Origin: Strigamia acuminata
Lineage: Eukaryota > Arthropoda > Chilopoda > Geophilomorpha > Linotaeniidae
Length of the DNA: 64,000 bases
Assembly (NCBI GenBank): GCA_949358305.1
Contig: OX442314.1
Coordinates: forward strand, 7,495,060 to 7,559,059
Reading direction: 5' to 3'
Below, in pieces: positions 33,468 through 43,506 of the stretch (its first letter is position 1; each line of letters starts with the position of its first letter). The position numbers and the translations under genes are program-made. A model generated the notes under the pieces. The model worked only from the letters and a program-made list of their open reading frames with translations, had not been told where the DNA came from and did no database searches.

Positions 33468-34263
33468 CATTTTTTGCAAACAAAGTGTTTAATTCTTTTC
33501 CTTTAACCATGTTAGGAGTTTGCAAATTTTGTGTGATGTTAGAGTTTGAATACATTAAGGAAATAAAATACAACAAAAGTTATGATTTATTTTTTATTAT
33601 ACTTGTATATTTAAAAATTTAATTTACTATAATCTGGTCCTGTTGAAGTGGATTTGGAATGATATTTATTTAATGTTCACATCAAACTGTATGTGGCAAA
33701 ACTTTGCCAAAACGTGTGCCAAAACGTGGCAAAATGTGTGCAAAAGTGTGGCAAAATGTGTGCAAAAGCGTGGTAAAATGTGTGCAAAAACGTGGTAAAA
33801 TGTGTGCAAAACTTGGCAAAATGTGCGCAAAACTTGGCACAATGTGTGCCAAAACGTGTTAAAATATGTGCAAAAACGTGGTAAAATGACACGACTAAAT
33901 TTGCTTTTAAGTTCACTAAAAATCTAAGTGTTAGTTGCATTTAAACTTGCAGTTGCCCCCAGGAAAAATAGACTGCTCTGGCCGCCGGTGGCGGAAAATT
34001 GAACTGCTCATTTCGAGCTGGAGCAGCGTAAGTGCTTGTGAAGATTTTTTTGGCCATAGGTGTACATCTCAAGGAGTGAGGACACACATTGTAGGTGGAA
34101 AGTTAACAAGTAAGCTTTATTTCTGAACAGGGGGTTAAATACAGTTGTGGGATCAAGAGAGATCTCTCCCATTGGTCGGTCAAAAAAGGTCAGTGACAGT
34201 TCACGACCCTAAGTCTTCTCCCACTTTGTTCACAACGTCCTGTTCCTAATTATTAGGGGGCAA

Positions 34264-35997
34264 TCAACAATATGCATCACCAACGACTTTGGCTGTCCGT
34301 TTAATTCCCCACAAATTCCCCTCACGAACCGCCAATTTCGTTTGCTCATCGACACAATAAATATCAACTTCGGTCAGGTTTGCAGCTCGCTGGTCCCATA
34401 TTTTTTGTCTGCTTCTCTTACGTCTTGCTCGCCGTTTGTAGCCCGGTCTCCTTTGTGTGATTTTCCCTTCGTGGCCCAATTCGAGATTATTGTGGTTATT
34501 TCTCGCATTACCTCGTCTTTCATTATCGTCTCGAATCGTCTCGTCTTCGCCTTGGATCGCTCCGTCTTCGTTTTGGATTGCCTCGTCTCGTCTCGTCTTG
34601 TTTTCGTCCCGATTCGTCTCGTCTTCGTCTCGAATCGCCTCGTCCCGCCTCGTCGCGTCTACGTCTTGAATCGCCTCGTCTCGTCTCGTCGCGTCTACGT
34701 CTTGTTCGGTCTCGTCTACGTCTCGAATCGTCTTGTCTTCATCATCGTCGCTCTCGTCTTCATCGTCATCGCTCTCGTTTTCATCGCCATCGCTCTCGTC
34801 TTCATCGTCATCGCTCTCGTTCTCATCGCTTTCGTCTTTTTCTTCATCGCTCTCGTCTTTTTCTTCATCGCTCTCGTTTTCATCGCCATCGCTCTCGTCT
34901 TTTTCGTCATCGCTCTCGTTTTCATCGCCATCGCTCTCGTCTTTTTCGTCATCGCTCCACAAACAATATCCGTGTTCAATTATATTTTTCTTGTTCGCCC
35001 ATGCTTCGTCATTCTTGCTTTGAGTGTCATCGTCCTCGCCTTCCGCACAATTGTCCTCGCTCTGCGCGTCGCTGTTCTCAATCAAGAATGCGCGTAAGAC
35101 TCTTTCCTTCAGTTTTGGTGCGGTGTGTTTTCGGTTGTCTTCGATCGTTAATGCGCGTAGGGTTCTTTCCTTTGGTGTGTTATATCTTTGGTTGTTTCCC
35201 TGCCTCGGTTGGGCGCAGTTTGTCGCTTTGTGCCCCGTTCCTTGGCAGTTGAAACATTTCGTCGGATTTCTGCAATCGCTGGCCATGTGACCGGTCATGT
35301 CACAATTGTAACATCTTCTTTCGTCCGACCGCTTTTCGTACCGTTTAACTGTCGATTTATACGCAGCATTCGATGGTTTCTCCTCGTCTTCTCGTTTCGT
35401 CCTTCTGTCTTCCGCTAATTTCAGTGTGTCTCGAATGTGTTGCATTGTTAGATTTTCTCGCTGTTCTAGCGCCAAAACGTTCTGGTCAAATTCCCTTCGC
35501 AACCCCTGCATCGCAAAGAATCGCACATCGTGATCGTCCACCGCCTTCCCAAGTTGTAAACTCTCATTTTGTAGTGCTTCGATGCGGTTTAGATATTGGT
35601 CCACGGTCTCCGTTTTCGTCATCTCGAATCTCGATAATTTGATGTTACACATTAGCTGGAGGTTTTTTGTTTTCGCCGCCATGCTGCTTTTGATTTTTGT
35701 CCATAATTTTCTTGCATTGTCTTCTGCTTGATGCCGTAGTACCTGCTCCGCTGATAGCGTGTTGATGATAATTTCCATTGCCTCCGAATTTTCGTCGTCC
35801 CATTCGTCCCACTTCTTCTCCACTTCAGCGCAATTGTCGTCTTCTGCTTTGCCACGCGGCGGCTCGTCCGCCAAAATGACCTTCTTCCACAATTTTCGGC
35901 TCTTCAAAATCGTTTTTATCCGACGGGACCACAGCAGATAGTTTTTGTCGTCTAGTAGCTCCACTGCCGCAAACATGTTGAATTTCTTAGTCGTCAT
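34264..35997 (-). CDS. gag: Copia-type Gag with acidic repeat tail
   Basis: 577 residues from the Met at 35997; an in-frame upstream ATG at 36105 lies inside the LTR and before the primer-binding site, so I prefer the later start. The N-terminal 200 residues match Copia Gag (LLDDKNYLLWSRRIKTIL; LSRFEMTKTETVDQYLNRI; DDHDVRFFAMQGL). Two CCHC knuckles, C229-C242 and C248-C261, should package RNA. A long acidic repeat region (SDGDENESDDEKDE-like) follows, then RDEAIQDVDATR-type repeats and a basic segment. The frame ends inside the 3' LTR. There is no protease, integrase or RT. The frame is intact, which suggests selection or youth. Confidence 0.85.
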   Translation of the reverse strand: MTTKKFNMFAAVELLDDKNYLLWSRRIKTILKSRKLWKKVILADEPPRGKAEDDNCAEVEKKWDEWDDENSEAMEIIINTLSAEQVLRHQAEDNARKLWTKIKSSMAAKTKNLQLMCNIKLSRFEMTKTETVDQYLNRIEALQNESLQLGKAVDDHDVRFFAMQGLRREFDQNVLALEQRENLTMQHIRDTLKLAEDRRTKREDEEKPSNAAYKSTVKRYEKRSDERRCYNCDMTGHMASDCRNPTKCFNCQGTGHKATNCAQPRQGNNQRYNTPKERTLRALTIEDNRKHTAPKLKERVLRAFLIENSDAQSEDNCAEGEDDDTQSKNDEAWANKKNIIEHGYCLWSDDEKDESDGDENESDDEKDESDGDENESDEEKDESDEEKDESDENESDDDEDESDGDENESDDDEDESDDDEDKTIRDVDETEQDVDATRRDEAIQDVDATRRDEAIRDEDETNRDENKTRRDEAIQNEDGAIQGEDETIRDDNERRGNARNNHNNLELGHEGKITQRRPGYKRRARRKRSRQKIWDQRAANLTEVDIYCVDEQTKLAVREGNLWGIKRTAKVVGDAYC

Positions 35998-36063
35998 TTT
36001 GTCGCTTCTCTCGTGACTTGTAACAATCGTCGTGCTGTGTGTTTCTTTCTCAATAACCAGCGG

Positions 36064-36073
36064 TCTGCTACCA
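36064..36073 (-). promoter_or_regulatory. Primer-binding site, initiator tRNA-Met
   Basis: Minus-strand TGGTAGCAGA, two bases after the LTR end, is complementary to the 3' end of animal initiator tRNA-Met (TCTGCTACCA). Confidence 0.75.
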
Positions 36074-37611
36074 TTTGTTGTACATCTGAAGGAGTGAGGA
36101 CACACATTGTAGGTGGAAAGTTAACAAGTAAGCTTTATTTCTGAACTGGGGGTTAAATACAGTTGTGGGGTCAAGAGGGATCTCTCCCATTGGTCGGTCA
36201 AAAAAGGTCAGTGACAGTTCACGACCCTAAGTCTTCTCCCACTTTGTTCACAACGTCCTGTTCCTAATTATTAGGGGGCAATCAACAATATGCATCACCA
36301 ACGAGTTTGGCTGTCCGTTTAATTCCCCACAAAGATAAGTTATTTATTTACTAGACAATTCGTATTAAAATTAACAATATCACACTTATAATTGCCTTGT
36401 TAGAGGGCAAACAACAATCATATTTCGATTATGGATTTTTTTAAAAACACACGCAAATCTTGTTAAAATTCTTTGAATCGGCATAAAACTGTCAGCATCC
36501 TCAACTTCTGTATTTTGGTCAAAAATTTCAACAGGTCTGCCATACATCGTCTGATGCTTTCACGTAATTTGTAAACCAAACCAAGCAACCTTAAGAATAA
36601 TATGATTTTTTTGTTCATTAGTTACTAAAACTTGATGTAACCAAACTTCTTAAACTTTACATGACTTTACAGACTCATCACATGTTAGCCAAGATGCCAT
36701 TACATAGGAAGATCGATGACTTCTACTGTTTTGTGAACCAATGAATGTTCCCCCAAATCTGATATTTTTCACTTGTTTTATATGAATTATAACATGGATT
36801 TCATTGTTTCCATAGATTTTCCGGTAGCACTGTGCCAAATGAATTTTTTTTCTGCGGTGTCAAAACTTTCTCTTTCACATTTTTTAAGTTATACATCTCC
36901 TTATGTACTGTCCAGTCAAACTGATGAACCACATTTGATGGATCAGCCATTTCACGCAATTTCAATTAATTATTTTACATTGAATTTAATCTATTAAAGT
37001 AATTGTAAAGCTATAAAAACCATACTTTATTTTCTCTAGTAAAGACATTCTAACCATTAACTTTACATAAATTGTAAAGTTGATTTTTAACTCAGGAAAG
37101 TTGTACTTGTAAATGCAGGCTTTTTATAGGAAAGTTGTTGTAGTAAAGTCAACTTTAGCACAACAAGTAAAGTCAACTTTAATAACTGTTAAAGGTGGGC
37201 TTTCCAAGAACTTTTCTGGTCATTCACAACATGGAAAGTTCCAATTTCATGCAGTGTTTATCTTGCTTAAATGACTAATAAATCAGCCATCATTTTGAAC
37301 ATGTTATGTTTTCCTTGCATGAATAAACCACACGATCCCGGTCGTGTACTGGTATTTTATTCTTTGGTTGCTTTATTAACACTGCATTCTTTTTCATGCT
37401 AATTTGGTTAGTTTGTAATTTTACTCAACGCAATTCCGTTTACATTTTTGTATATATGTTCTTATCGTTATGGCAACAGATGTGTGTGTTATTATTGTTG
37501 GTTCGAATATTGTTTTGTACAATCAAAATAAACAAATACATAAATTCAATTATCCAATCAACATCATACTAATTATATGACTTCAAATCACGATAGACAT
37601 AACAGAACATA

Positions 37612-37759
37612 CAGTCAAACTTCGTTAAAACGAACCATAATGTAACGAATTTCTTGTTATAACGAATAGTCAAAAATGGCTTGGTTTATTGGTTGGCTTA
37701 AGAACACCATGTTAAAAAAATTTGATGTAACAAACCTTCGTTATAACGAGGGTCGACTG
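37612..37759. mobile_element. pogo-like MITE, second copy
   Basis: CAGTCAAACTTCGTTAAAAC at the left and TTATAACGAGGGTCGACTG at the right, flanked by TA. It has the same flanks as 21191-21343, showing one insertion later duplicated with the channel gene. Confidence 0.75.
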
Positions 37760-37761
37760 TA

Positions 37762-38638
37762 TTTAAATGACTAAAATTTTGAAAAGTTTTCCCAAATAAC
37801 CGGGTCTATTCTGGCTGATACTTGTTATTATTTATTGCATTATTAATTCAAAAATACATTTAAATCACCTGTGTGTAATAACAAATTGCAAAAGTGTAGA
37901 AAAATACAATTGTATGTTTTTAAAAGCTTCATACGTTTGGTATTTTTAAGAACATTAATATCTAACAAAAAGTAAATTATGAATTATGATCTACTGAAAT
38001 AATCACAACATTGAAATATCATTGTTTCATCATAATGTTGTATTTCAGTTAAAAATGCAACTTTAATATCTGCTAGGTGATATTTTTAATATAAAATATG
38101 CTTTCATTATTAGAACCAAAATACAAAATGTCAGTGTATAGGGCATCAGAAGAATTATTATTATTTTTATTTTATGTAAATTTCAACTTAATGGCCGCAT
38201 TTTGAATCGCTCTACAGTACATTCACATCTGAATCCATCATTACAATAAAGACAGAAGATCACATTGCGTTATTTTTAAAACGCCAAATTTGTTGCAATT
38301 CTGATGTGAAAACTCAATGAGAATAGAGAGTTTATTTTAAAGTACAAAAGGAGGTAGCAAACTTAACTACAACTTGACGTTGAAACAAGTTTTTGAACAA
38401 GTGCTTGTTGCGTGTAATGAACGTTCCTAAGCAACTTTAACAATAATATACAGTAAAGGTATGAGTCAACAACAATATTTTGCTGCATTGTGAACAGAAG
38501 CTTTAGCAAAATTTAGTGCAACAATTTAATTTCGTAGCATTGTAAACTAGCCTTTAAATTAACAACTGTTAACGATTAACAATACAGTTAAACATATGAA
38601 CTAACTTTAAAAAGATTTAAAATAGTCTTGCCCATATT
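37762..38638 (-). other. 3' flank of channel fragment B
   Basis: No gene. Collinear with 21346-22134 with small indels. Confidence 0.55.
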
Positions 38639-39614
38639 TTATTTCTTCTTTTGAAACCACATCGAAAAGCTCTTATTCTGATACCAAGTATTAGTGTTTA
38701 AAATGCAAATGTAGAAAGACAGCAAAGACATTCCTAAACCTAATCCTATGATGCTACCGACATCGCTTAACAATTGAGATAGCGGATATGCCTGTTGCTC
38801 TTCTATACTCTCTAAGAAACTATCGGGGAATTCAATAACTATTAATGTGAAAGAAAACCTCGATATTTTATTCTCATTGCCATGCAAAACAAATTTGTGA
38901 AAAGTATTTTCGCAAGGCAGTCTACATTTGCATTGTTTGTGATTCGAGTCAAGATTCTTTAAATACGTTAAATGAGCGGTAGTAATTTCTGTTGTTGTGT
39001 TACAAACTGGCAAGTCCTGTCTCCAGAAATAAGGTAATCTGAAACATTTACAAACAACTGTAAACTGAAACGGCTAGGTGTTTTTTGAACAACTGGTGTA
39101 TGTGTTTCAAACAGGATAAAATCATAATTGAGATGTGTAGGAAGTGAAGTGTCTGGTTTAGCTTACCTGCAGTTAACGGTTTGAAACAGATTGTTTTGGA
39201 TGCAAGCATTTTTACACTTGAGATAAGCACTTTTGTTTTGCTCACATGGATTTTGCTTTGTATTTCTTCGTATAGTCTATTTCATAAAATCAAAATAAGT
39301 TAGAATGAAAGCACGTAAGTATTGTTTGTTTAATTTATTGCCTGAAGTGCTCGAAGTGTTACTATGTTCCACCAATCATAGTTTAAAGTCAAAGGTGCCA
39401 TAATGTTAACGTCTTCATTCAGATTATTTAGGAAAAACTAAATATTATTATTATTCAAAATGATGTATACAGTATAGTATTTATCCGTAATTGCCAAAAT
39501 GCTCTTTGACTAATCTTTGCATTTAATTACGCCATTGGAGTGTTGAATGCAATAAATAATAAATAAATAGTACCTTCAGATCCTGGTCACATGGTTTGTA
39601 AGGAACTTCATTAT
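38639..39614 (-). pseudogene. Truncated double DEG/ENaC gene (B)
   Basis: Only the last exons remain: exon 11 (39038-38639, 400 nt), exon 10 (39276-39167, 110 nt), exon 9 (39437-39342, 96 nt) and part of exon 8 (from 39614 to 39574). Exons 9-11 have exactly the lengths of gene A and are open. They encode the second extracellular segment and the second pore helix with LLSDVGSIIGLGLGMSLL. Exon 8 is cut at 39614 by an element starting TA|CAGGGTGGAAC. The donor after exon 9 is GC instead of GT. The sequence is much closer to A than to C. Everything encoding unit 1 is gone, so I call it a pseudogene, although a two-helix product from a new promoter cannot be excluded. Confidence 0.82.
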
Positions 39615-39615
39615 A

Positions 39616-39886
39616 CAGGGTGGAACAAAAGTCTGTTCCCCTCAAATATTTCCTCAGCAATTGCATCTAGGCCAACTTTGATGAAACAATCGTATAGGAA
39701 GTTGGGTGAGAGCAATCCAATGATGTCATCAAATTTGACCTTGAAGGCCATTTTCAAGGTTATTCACTTGCTAACTTCTAAACCAATCAGGTTAAAGCAA
39801 AAAAGTCAATTACAAAGTTGTAGAGCACCATCAAATTAGTACTATCCAACTTATCCTAGTCATCTTAAGTTAAATGTTTTCCTAGC
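39616..39886 (+). mobile_element. End of a DNA element cutting gene B
   Basis: Starts CAGGGTGGAACAAAAGTCTG behind TA. The related opposite end CTTTCTGAACCACCCTG|TA occurs at 53732. No coding sequence seen. Confidence 0.4.
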
Positions 39887-40867
39887 GTGACCATCATCAC
39901 TGACCGTGGGTCTAATATGCACGCACATGATGGTTTACCAAGTTATTATCACTGGTTTCCCTGCATCGATCACATCATCGCAACAATCGACGAGGAGATG
40001 CTGCTCGAGCTGATCACGTTCCTGCAACCGTTTAAAGAGGCGACGCTCGCGTTGGAGGTTTTTAAAGAGCCAACACTTCATCGTGTCCGCTACTTCTGGC
40101 ACTTCCTCATTTTGCATTGTGATCCGGTCCATGAAGACATGTGCCGCACGGGGACCGATGGGACGAAGACGACGATCCCCAAGGATTCGGAGCATATTTT
40201 GGCAATTAAGCCTATCGTTCGGGATCTTATTGAGAAGAAGTTCGTCATCGAGCAGATCTATGTGATTGCTGCCTTGATGGACCCGCGCAGCAAGCGTCGT
40301 CTGGCCAAATTTGGCCTGACAGATGACCAGATAAACGAGGCCAAGGAACAGTTACGGGTAGTAATGATGGATCACGTACCCGATCCGGCAGAGCTTGCGC
40401 TGGCCCCAGAAGACATATGCCGTCCTCCTTCCAAGAAGGCAAAGGTAAATCACGCGCCATGTCGCCGCCCACTAGCGGAGTTCAGCGACGATGACGAGGA
40501 CGCTGAAAGCGATGTAGGAGTCACCGAACTGGCGGAGGACCAGTCCGCCGACGCAGTCGATGCACACCGGGTTCAATCTGAACTGGATAAGTATTTTATG
40601 GACGCCTGTATGGACAATGATAGGATCGTGATTAAGGAACACAGTCTCTTATACTGGTGGAAGACCCAGCAGACCAACTTTCCCATCCTCTCCAGAGCCG
40701 TGCAATCAATTCTATGCATTCCAGCATCCAGCGCAAAGTCGGAATGCAATTTTTCCGACGCCGGCAATACTATGACCGAGAAGCGGAACCGACTGGACCC
40801 GTCCAAGTTAAACGATTTAATGTTTTTGCGATCGATGTTTCAATCCAAATCGATTAGTAAAATGTAA
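39887..40867 (+). CDS. hAT transposase, C-terminal part
   Basis: 326 residues of a hAT (Hermes/hobo-like) transposase. It begins in the catalytic domain (TIITDRGSNMHAHD, then HWFPCIDHII) and ends with the dimerisation domain (LLYWWKTQQTNFPILSRAV, IPASSAKSECNFSDAG, LMFLRSM). The second half of the catalytic domain contains ALMDPRSKRR. The N-terminal BED finger and the first acidic residue are missing, so it is 5' truncated. The frame itself has no breaks. The frame is already open one codon before the ATG (a Val precedes TIITDRG), so the annotated ATG is not a real start. A poly(A) signal (AATAAA) lies near 40908. Confidence 0.82.
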   Translation: MTIITDRGSNMHAHDGLPSYYHWFPCIDHIIATIDEEMLLELITFLQPFKEATLALEVFKEPTLHRVRYFWHFLILHCDPVHEDMCRTGTDGTKTTIPKDSEHILAIKPIVRDLIEKKFVIEQIYVIAALMDPRSKRRLAKFGLTDDQINEAKEQLRVVMMDHVPDPAELALAPEDICRPPSKKAKVNHAPCRRPLAEFSDDDEDAESDVGVTELAEDQSADAVDAHRVQSELDKYFMDACMDNDRIVIKEHSLLYWWKTQQTNFPILSRAVQSILCIPASSAKSECNFSDAGNTMTEKRNRLDPSKLNDLMFLRSMFQSKSISKM

Positions 40868-41084
40868 AGGTTTATGGTTAATGGTTTAGTTTTATAATAA
40901 TAACGTAATAAATTGATTTATTTAACAAATTTGGTTTATTTTTATGTCATTCAATTAATATTTATACAAAAAATATAAAATTAAATTTAAAAAATTTAAG
41001 AAATTTGAAATGATGATGTTTTGATCAGCCTACCGTAGTTCATTGTAAAATCGCACCGCCACCGCAATGAACAATGAACACGTA

Positions 41085-41205
41085 ATCGCGGGTACGGGTA
41101 GGGTAGGGTAGGGGGATTCCGGGATAGCCCGGGTACGGGCGGGTACGGGTACGAAATTGTTTCGGCGACGGGTAACGGGCGGGTAACGGGTAAACTTTTT
41201 TCGCC
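41085..41205 (+). repeat. GGGTACGGGTA simple repeat
   Basis: Degenerate GGGTA / GGGTACGGGC repeats. Possibly the subterminal region of the hAT element. 40910-41085 holds nothing else recognisable. Confidence 0.6.
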
Positions 41206-41207
41206 AA

Positions 41208-41320
41208 TGTTATTTTCTGCCGTAGAACACCATGTTAAAAAAATTTCGATATAACGAATTCTCGTTATAACGAATCGATTTTACGGTCCCTTGCGATTCG
41301 TTATAAAGAGTTTTGACTGT
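41208..41320. mobile_element. pogo-like MITE fragment
   Basis: Right half only: AACACCATGTTAAAAAAATT, several TCGTTATAACGA motifs and the terminus TTTTGACTGTA. Confidence 0.5.
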
Positions 41321-41330
41321 AGTAACTTGA

Positions 41331-41885
41331 GAACAAGTTACCAGTTAAGTCAAGAGACTTAATTACTTTACATTGGACGTAATGTAACAATAAGTAGGCA
41401 ACAACTTATCGGCGAAACATCTAAAGGAAATCACAATGTTACGAATTAAATATAATTCGTAATTGGAATATTGGTAAGTAAATGAATACATTTACTTACA
41501 CCAATATCCTCTCAAAGTTGTGGTGGTGCACGAAAGTCAACCGCATCTCTCAGATCATTTGATTCATCGATGTGCGATGATTTACACAACGAACCAGAAA
41601 CCACGAAGCCGTATCGGACTTCAGGACGCAGCTATCCGGCTTAGATGACATCTATAACCAGGTCGAGCGATGGGAAAACCGCTCCCAAACTCCGGACATG
41701 TAATGATATTATTATAGGGCCAGTTGGTCAATCGATTGTATAGTTTAATAGTTTATTTAACTTGCCATTTGTCGGCATTAGTCCTATATATAACTTAGTT
41801 TTATTTCTATTGTTGGTAACAATAAACTATTATGTATTGATAACTCTCTTGTCTCTTATACTTTATCTCTTGTATTATTCACTGT
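41331..41885 (+). mobile_element. 3' half of a Gypsy-type LTR
   Basis: Shares AAAGTCAACCGCATCTCT, GATATTATTATAGGGC and CGATTGTATAGTTTAA with the LTRs at 16717 and 53908. AATAAA near 41821. Its 5' half is missing. Confidence 0.55.
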
Positions 41886-41929
41886 TTTATTGGGACCGGT
41901 ACCATTGATAAATGGGAGTTGTGGTTGTC

Positions 41930-42122
41930 ACCGTCACAAGTTTATAGAGTTTATTTTCTTGAAAATTTGGGTTTTTGCGACTTTGTGGAATTTTGCGGTT
42001 ATACAATTTCTTGCGGTTATGCGGTTTTTGCGATTTTATGCACTTTTTGTGGTTTTGCGATATCTCGCGTGAATTGCAGAAACCGCACTGCACTTGCCAA
42101 AAATAATAACCGCACAACCCTA
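41930..42122 (-). mobile_element. hAT-type terminus, right end
   Basis: Ends CACAACCCTA at 42122, followed by CTTCACAC (42123-42130). It shares the block TTATTTTCTTGAAAA..TTTTTGCG with the left end at 19528. Confidence 0.5.
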
Positions 42123-42149
42123 CTTCACACCATAAAAATCAAATAAAGT

Positions 42150-42212
42150 ATTCAATAATGAGTACAAGAATCAGAACTTGTCGATGTGGTTCCAAAATAA
42201 GAAATAAAATAT
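42150..42212 (+). pseudogene. DEG/ENaC 3' terminus, inverted (fragment E)
   Basis: The plus strand encodes LSMWFQNKK and a stop, matching the last residues of genes A and B (SVWFQKKK). The following 3 kb is the inverted counterpart of their 3' flank, interrupted by two insertions. No other exon of this copy is present. Confidence 0.65.
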
Positions 42213-42428
42213 GAATTTGTTAAATCTATCCATGCACAAGACTATAATAAATCTTTGTTACAATTGCACCAAATTTGCTATTTGAATTTTCTTTTAAAAA
42301 TAAAAAAGAAAACAAAAAATTAATTTTTCTGATGCCCTACACACTCACATTTTGTATTTTGGTTCCAATAATAAAAACATATTTTATATTTAGAAATATA
42401 ACATGTAGTAGGTATTAAAGTTACATTT

Positions 42429-43467
42429 GTCAAGGTTCTGACTTTAGACAGTAGAAATTTTTAAAATTTTAAGCGCATTTTGCGCCTTTTCCCTGATTTT
42501 TCCCATTTTAATTGGAAATTGTTTTGATTTTTCCAAATTATTTCATTTTTTCCTAATTCCAAATTTATTATTTTATTTTATTTTCTTTCTTTTATTTTTA
42601 TCATTTATCCTTAGTTTAGCCTGGTCATGCTCACCCGGGACTCTATAACACGCGCAATATTGATAACCGCGATGTCGCGGGCATAAACAGCGGTGGTATT
42701 CTAAACCTCAAATCGTGCGTTCGCGGTTTTGAATATCGTGCGCATTATGGAACACCACTCACCCCATCCAGACATTCATGAGAATTTTGCCTTAAATTGA
42801 TGCATTCGCACCCTAAAATTTGCATATTTTCCTCTGACCACCTGTTTTTGCCCATTTTCCTTTTGGAAATAGACTTGGCCATGAGCATGTTATCAGAGGT
42901 GACTTGTTTCACCAAATTACTAAGAACAGACAGAATAATTTTTGCCTTTAGCATGTTCACATCTCCTGTCTTAATTGAGAGGTTTCATAGTGCGATTTAT
43001 GGTGCGTATTAGCATATGGCCATTGTGCAGCCCGAATTCTCATGGTTGGCTATTTGACCGCCTCATTTATCATTTGCCCATATTTTGCGTAACATTTTTT
43101 GGAGAAACGGCGTATCGACGGTCTTAGAAGATGCTGTTTGCGGTTCGGCATCTGTATGCGCGTATCCAGGAGAAGAAATATCCTCTTCATAAGAGCCCCT
43201 AGCGAGTGACGACATTTTCCCTTAGTGAAAAGCGATATTACGATCTCAATACGAATATCAACGTTCGCCATTTTGCGCGGCGCCAGGGTTGATATTCTGC
43301 ACTCATAAAAATACAGATTTCACGAACAGACGCTGTCTTTACCTATCTACCACCCCCAGCAAAGTATTAAGACTCGCGGCGCCTGCGGACCCAATTTTCT
43401 GGTCATTACAATCCCTGGAAACCTAAAATTTGCGAAACTATTGTTTGAAGTCAAATACGACGTGACA
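42429..43467. mobile_element. Insertion of unknown class in fragment E flank
   Basis: Flanked by ACATTT (42423-42428, 43468-43473). The empty site is in the flanks of A and B. Contents are unrecognised. Minus-strand ORFs at 42745 and 43050 have no family features. Confidence 0.5.
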
Positions 43468-43506
43468 ACATTTTTAACTGAAATACAACATTATGATGAA
43501 ACAATA

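Larger units (their letters stand above)
31495..34060. mobile_element. Foldback element inside the retrotransposon LTR
   Basis: Ends CCTATGGCCAAAAAAATC and GATTTTTTTGGCCATAGG are perfectly inverted. TGTACA is duplicated on both sides (31489-31494, 34061-34066). The uninterrupted LTR at 36076 gives the empty site with one TGTACA. The arms are about 380 bp and include mirrored minisatellites (31665-31870 and 33690-33895, units like TTTTGCACACATTTTGCCACG). Confidence 0.8.
31486..36331 (-). mobile_element. Gag-only Copia-type LTR retrotransposon
   Basis: The 5' LTR is 36331-36076 (256 bp). The 3' LTR is 34313-34067 plus 31494-31486, split by a foldback insertion but also 256 bp once joined. They differ at five positions. 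The ends are TGT...ACA and the target duplication is AAGAT (31481-31485, 36332-36336). It has a primer-binding site and a purine tract (GAGGGGAATT) but only a gag gene between, so it must borrow enzymes in trans. Confidence 0.85.
31284..37256. mobile_element. CACTA-like element, outermost of a nest
   Basis: A 24-bp perfect terminal inverted repeat starts CACTGCATGAAATTGG at 31284 and ends CCAATTTCATGCAGTG at 37256. Flanks are TTT on both sides (31281-31283, 37257-37259), as expected for CACTA/EnSpm elements (3-bp duplications). Subterminal repeats of the AAAGTCAACTTTA / GGAAAG type fill 31308-31480 and 36980-37230. No transposase remains. Confidence 0.65.

Noticed and set aside
34342-35290. 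Plus-strand frames rich in Ser, Leu and Arg
   Set aside because: They are the reverse of the acidic repeat region of the minus-strand gag.
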